A DNA stretch of 64,000 bases from contig NZ_JOFL01000026.1 in the NCBI RefSeq assembly GCF_000719265.1, forward strand, positions 1 to 64,000, read 5' to 3'. The position numbers were made by a program, and so were the translations under genes. The notes under the pieces are model-generated. The model saw only the letters and a list, made by a program, of their open reading frames with translations. It made no database searches and was not told the DNA's origin. Numbering within the stretch: the stretch's first letter is position 1; every line of letters starts with the position of its first letter. This DNA comes from Streptomyces roseoverticillatus (GTDB lineage: Bacteria; Actinomycetota; Actinomycetes; Streptomycetales; Streptomycetaceae). Positions 62,234 through 64,000 of this stretch are shown here, piece after piece.

Positions 62234-62728
62234 ATGCAGGGTTCGGAGAAGTCTTCCCGCCGCGGCCGCCGCTCGACCACCATGGACGGCATGCCGCTCA
62301 ATGACATGCCGTGGTGGCGCTGGCGGGCGCAGGTGCGCTCGGCGCTGCACATGCTTTCGGACCCGGTCTTCCAGCGCGAGCGCTGGCTCGCCGGCGACGC
62401 GGGCTTCGGGGATGTGACGGACGCCGTCTACCGGCTCGTCGAGGACACCTGGCTGGACAACTGGTCGGCCGAGAAATACATCGGGACGATCTTCCGCGAC
62501 TCGGGCGAGGCCGCGCTCGTCGACCTCGCGGTGCTGCGCGTCCTGCGGATAATGCACCAGGTCGGGCCGGACGCCCCGGTCTCGGCCTATCTGGAGCACC
62601 ACGGCTGGCCGGAGGCGGTCCGGGCCGCGAGGGAGGCGCACGTACGGCTCGCGCTGAACGACGGGGACGAGCCGGAGGCCCCGCCGCGCCCGCTCGAGGT
62701 GCTGGAGCGGCTGACGCAGGCGCGCTGA
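62234..62728 (+). CDS. SCO4402-family hypothetical protein
   Basis: This 164-residue soluble protein starts with a basic segment and then MPLNDMPWWRWRAQVRSALH, followed by GFGDVTDAVYRLVEDTWLDN and WSAEKYIGTIFRDSGEAALV. From memory this is the conserved Streptomyces family named after SCO4402, and the local gene order agrees. It is mostly helical, with no catalytic motif. ATG 62234 is the first start. ATG 62282 (before DGMPLNDM) is an alternative. It precedes purU by 62 bp. The function is unknown. Confidence 0.8.
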   Translation: MQGSEKSSRRGRRSTTMDGMPLNDMPWWRWRAQVRSALHMLSDPVFQRERWLAGDAGFGDVTDAVYRLVEDTWLDNWSAEKYIGTIFRDSGEAALVDLAVLRVLRIMHQVGPDAPVSAYLEHHGWPEAVRAAREAHVRLALNDGDEPEAPPRPLEVLERLTQAR

Positions 62729-62789
62729 GCCGCGGCCCCGACCGCGGCGCGGTTCGGGGGGCCCCGCGGGTGTGCGAGGCTATTGGGCT

Positions 62790-63683
62790 ATGAACGCCTC
62801 CCAGTCCCCTGCCGCCGAAGGGGCCCCAGCGCAGCCCGAGCAGTACGTCCTCACCCTCTCCTGCCCCGACAAGCAGGGCATCGTCCACGCGGTGTCCAGC
62901 TACCTCTTCATGACCGGGTGCAACATCGAGGACAGCCAGCAGTTCGGTGACCACGACACCGGGCTCTTCTTCATGCGCGTCCACTTCGGCGCGGAGGCGC
63001 CCGTCACCGTGGAGAAGCTGCGCGCCAGCTTCGCCGCCATCGGCGACTCCTTCCACATGGACTGGGAGATCCACCGGGCCGACGAGAAGATGCGCATCGT
63101 TCTGATGGTGTCCAAGTTCGGCCACTGCCTGAACGACCTGCTCTTCCGCTCGCGGATCGGCGCCCTTCCGGTGGAGATCGCCGCCGTCGTCTCCAACCAC
63201 ACCGACTTCGCCGAGCTCGTGGGCTCCTACGGGGTCCCGTTCCACCACATTCCGGTCACGAAGGACACCAAGCCGGAGGCGGAGGCGAAGCTCCTGGAGC
63301 TCGTCCAGGCCGAGAACGTCGAGCTCGTCGTCCTCGCCCGCTACATGCAGGTCCTCTCGGACGACCTCTGCAAGGTCCTCTCCGGGAAGATCATCAACAT
63401 CCACCACTCCTTCCTCCCGAGCTTCAAGGGCGCCAAGCCGTACCACCAGGCGCACGCCCGCGGCGTGAAGCTGATCGGTGCGACGGCGCACTACGTGACC
63501 GCGGACCTCGACGAGGGCCCGATCATCGAGCAGGAGGTCGAGCGCGTGGGTCACGAGGTGACCCCGGAGCAGCTGGTCGCCGTCGGCCGCGACGTGGAGT
63601 GCCAGGCGCTCGCGCGCGCGGTGAAGTGGCACAGCGAGCACCGCGTCCTGCTGAACGGCCGGCGGACGGTCGTCTTCGCGTAG
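62790..63683 (+). CDS. purU: Formyltetrahydrofolate deformylase
   Basis: PurU hydrolyses 10-formyl-THF to THF and formate, balancing one-carbon pools and supplying formate to purine synthesis. The 297-residue protein has an N-terminal ACT domain (YVLTLSCPDKQGIVHAVSSY) and a formyltransferase-like domain with MRIVLMVSKFGHCLNDLLFR, LARYMQVLSDDLC, the catalytic NIHHSFLPSFKGAKPY and ATAHYVTADLDEGPIIEQEV. All match the family, and length is normal. ATG 62790 is used, though the ribosome-binding site is weak. A perfect hairpin terminator follows. Confidence 0.95.
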   Translation: MNASQSPAAEGAPAQPEQYVLTLSCPDKQGIVHAVSSYLFMTGCNIEDSQQFGDHDTGLFFMRVHFGAEAPVTVEKLRASFAAIGDSFHMDWEIHRADEKMRIVLMVSKFGHCLNDLLFRSRIGALPVEIAAVVSNHTDFAELVGSYGVPFHHIPVTKDTKPEAEAKLLELVQAENVELVVLARYMQVLSDDLCKVLSGKIINIHHSFLPSFKGAKPYHQAHARGVKLIGATAHYVTADLDEGPIIEQEVERVGHEVTPEQLVAVGRDVECQALARAVKWHSEHRVLLNGRRTVVFA

Positions 63684-63735
63684 CACCGGGAGTGTGAGAC
63701 AGCCGGCCCGTTGCCGCGGGCCGGCGCTCGCGAAC

Positions 63736-63770
63736 GCCTGTGGCCCGCATCCTCGATGCGGGCCACAGGC
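63736..63770. terminator. Perfect 15-bp stem-loop after purU
   Basis: GCCTGTGGCCCGCAT (63736-63750) pairs perfectly with 63756-63770 around CCTCG. A smaller CCGGCCCG/CGGGCCGG hairpin lies just before it (about 63701-63724). The element separates purU from the convergent minus-strand gene and probably terminates both. Confidence 0.85.
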
Positions 63771-63773
63771 ATG

Positions 63774-63818
63774 TCCGCGCCCTCTACATCCGCGCCCTCT
63801 ACATCCGCGCCCTCTACA
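63774..63818. repeat. 15-bp perfect tandem repeat carrying the stop codon (3 units)
   Basis: TCCGCGCCCTCTACA is repeated exactly at 63774-63788, 63789-63803 and 63804-63818, with TCCGCG beginning a fourth. On the minus strand each unit contains CGG-ATG-TAG. Because 15 is a multiple of three, the stop of the minus-strand gene is reiterated in frame three times. Confidence 0.9.
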
Positions 63819-64000
63819 TCCGCGACAGCGAAGCCGTCGCGTACAGCGCGTCCAGGATCGCCTCGCGGTCCCCCGACTGGCCCGCTGCCGCGTCCTCCGG
63901 GTGGACGTGGCCCGCGGCGAGGCGGCAGAACTCCATGGCGTCCAGGGCCACGTGGGCGACCTCCGCGCCCGGGAGCGCCGTGGCGGCCGGGGAGTCGAGG
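63814..64000 (-). CDS. C-terminal part of an unidentified gene (runs off the window)
   Basis: The minus-strand frame from the window edge to TAG (63814-63816) encodes about 61 residues ending EAILDALYATASLSRM. Codon third positions are almost all G/C and there is no internal stop. It includes EVAHVALDAMEFCRLAAGHV. The tail is reminiscent of the end of Gfo/Idh/MocA-type oxidoreductases, but the match is too short to rely on. The start lies outside the window. Confidence 0.55.
   Translation of the reverse strand, partial: LDSPAATALPGAEVAHVALDAMEFCRLAAGHVHPEDAAAGQSGDREAILDALYATASLSRM

Overview
The window is chromosomal DNA of a Streptomyces or a very close relative. Evidence: very high G+C, frequent GTG and TTG starts, ATGA/GTGA stop-start overlaps, futalosine-pathway genes for menaquinone synthesis, XRE/DUF5753 plus DUF397 regulators, and an iron regulator of the DmdR1 type. 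From memory the gene order (cold-shock gene, mqnD/mqnB, serC, carboxylase cluster, citrate synthase, pdxH, SIS, dmdR1) follows a core-chromosome stretch of S. coelicolor around SCO4325-SCO4404. I could not check this. About 54 protein genes are supported. I see no rRNA, tRNA, CRISPR array, insertion sequence or prophage.

Layout. 1-6 kb: a long hairpin and a 16-bp tandem array, a carboxymuconolactone-decarboxylase-like protein without its cysteines, a membrane protein, a 1,093-residue sacsin/Hsp90-like ATPase and a DUF3027 protein. 6-11 kb: an MFS protein, a DUF2771 lipoprotein, coupled mqnB-mqnD and a cold-shock protein. 11-16 kb: a HAD phosphatase and a three-gene iron-siderophore ABC importer preceded by an iron box. 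16-19.4 kb: YceI, a translationally coupled UTRA/DUF397/XRE triplet, and a small gene frameshifted by a perfect 14-bp duplication. 19.5-31.5 kb: serine hydrolase, DUF418 protein, purine permease, P-type ATPase, DUF1059, VC0807-type membrane protein, MarR-MFS pair and 2'-5' RNA ligase. 32-37.6 kb: aldo-keto reductase, SGNH hydrolase, two secreted proteins and serC. 37.7-49 kb: a FAD/Fe-S oxidoreductase, then a catabolic operon (AtuA-like, carboxyltransferase, biotin carboxylase, acyl-CoA dehydrogenase, enoyl-CoA hydratase, TetR) with a palindromic operator in front. 49-57.7 kb: citrate synthase, pdxH, a predicted minus-strand small RNA with a 12-codon leader ORF, a PAS protein, a SIS protein, dmdR1, a hydrolase lacking its nucleophile and a FAD monooxygenase. 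57.7-64 kb: a degenerate prim-pol protein, a TPR regulator, a membrane protein with ten ATQY(L/M)PP repeats, an SCO4402-type protein, purU and the end of a minus-strand gene.

How the genes work together. DmdR1 probably represses the siderophore importer some 42 kb away through the iron box at 12026-12044. The TetR protein ending the acyl-CoA operon probably acts on the CAAGC-AC-GCTTG palindrome upstream of that operon. mqnB and mqnD catalyse steps of one pathway. Two repeat themes recur: in-frame minisatellites inside conserved enzymes (mqnB, the AtuA-like gene, the ATQY protein), and short tandem repeats at or across stop codons.

The most unusual locus is the minus strand at about 51300-51580: a good promoter, a strong ribosome-binding site, a 12-codon ORF whose last codons can pair with downstream RNA, and a three-way-junction terminator-like structure. 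Functions are inferred from recognised motifs, since no database search was possible.
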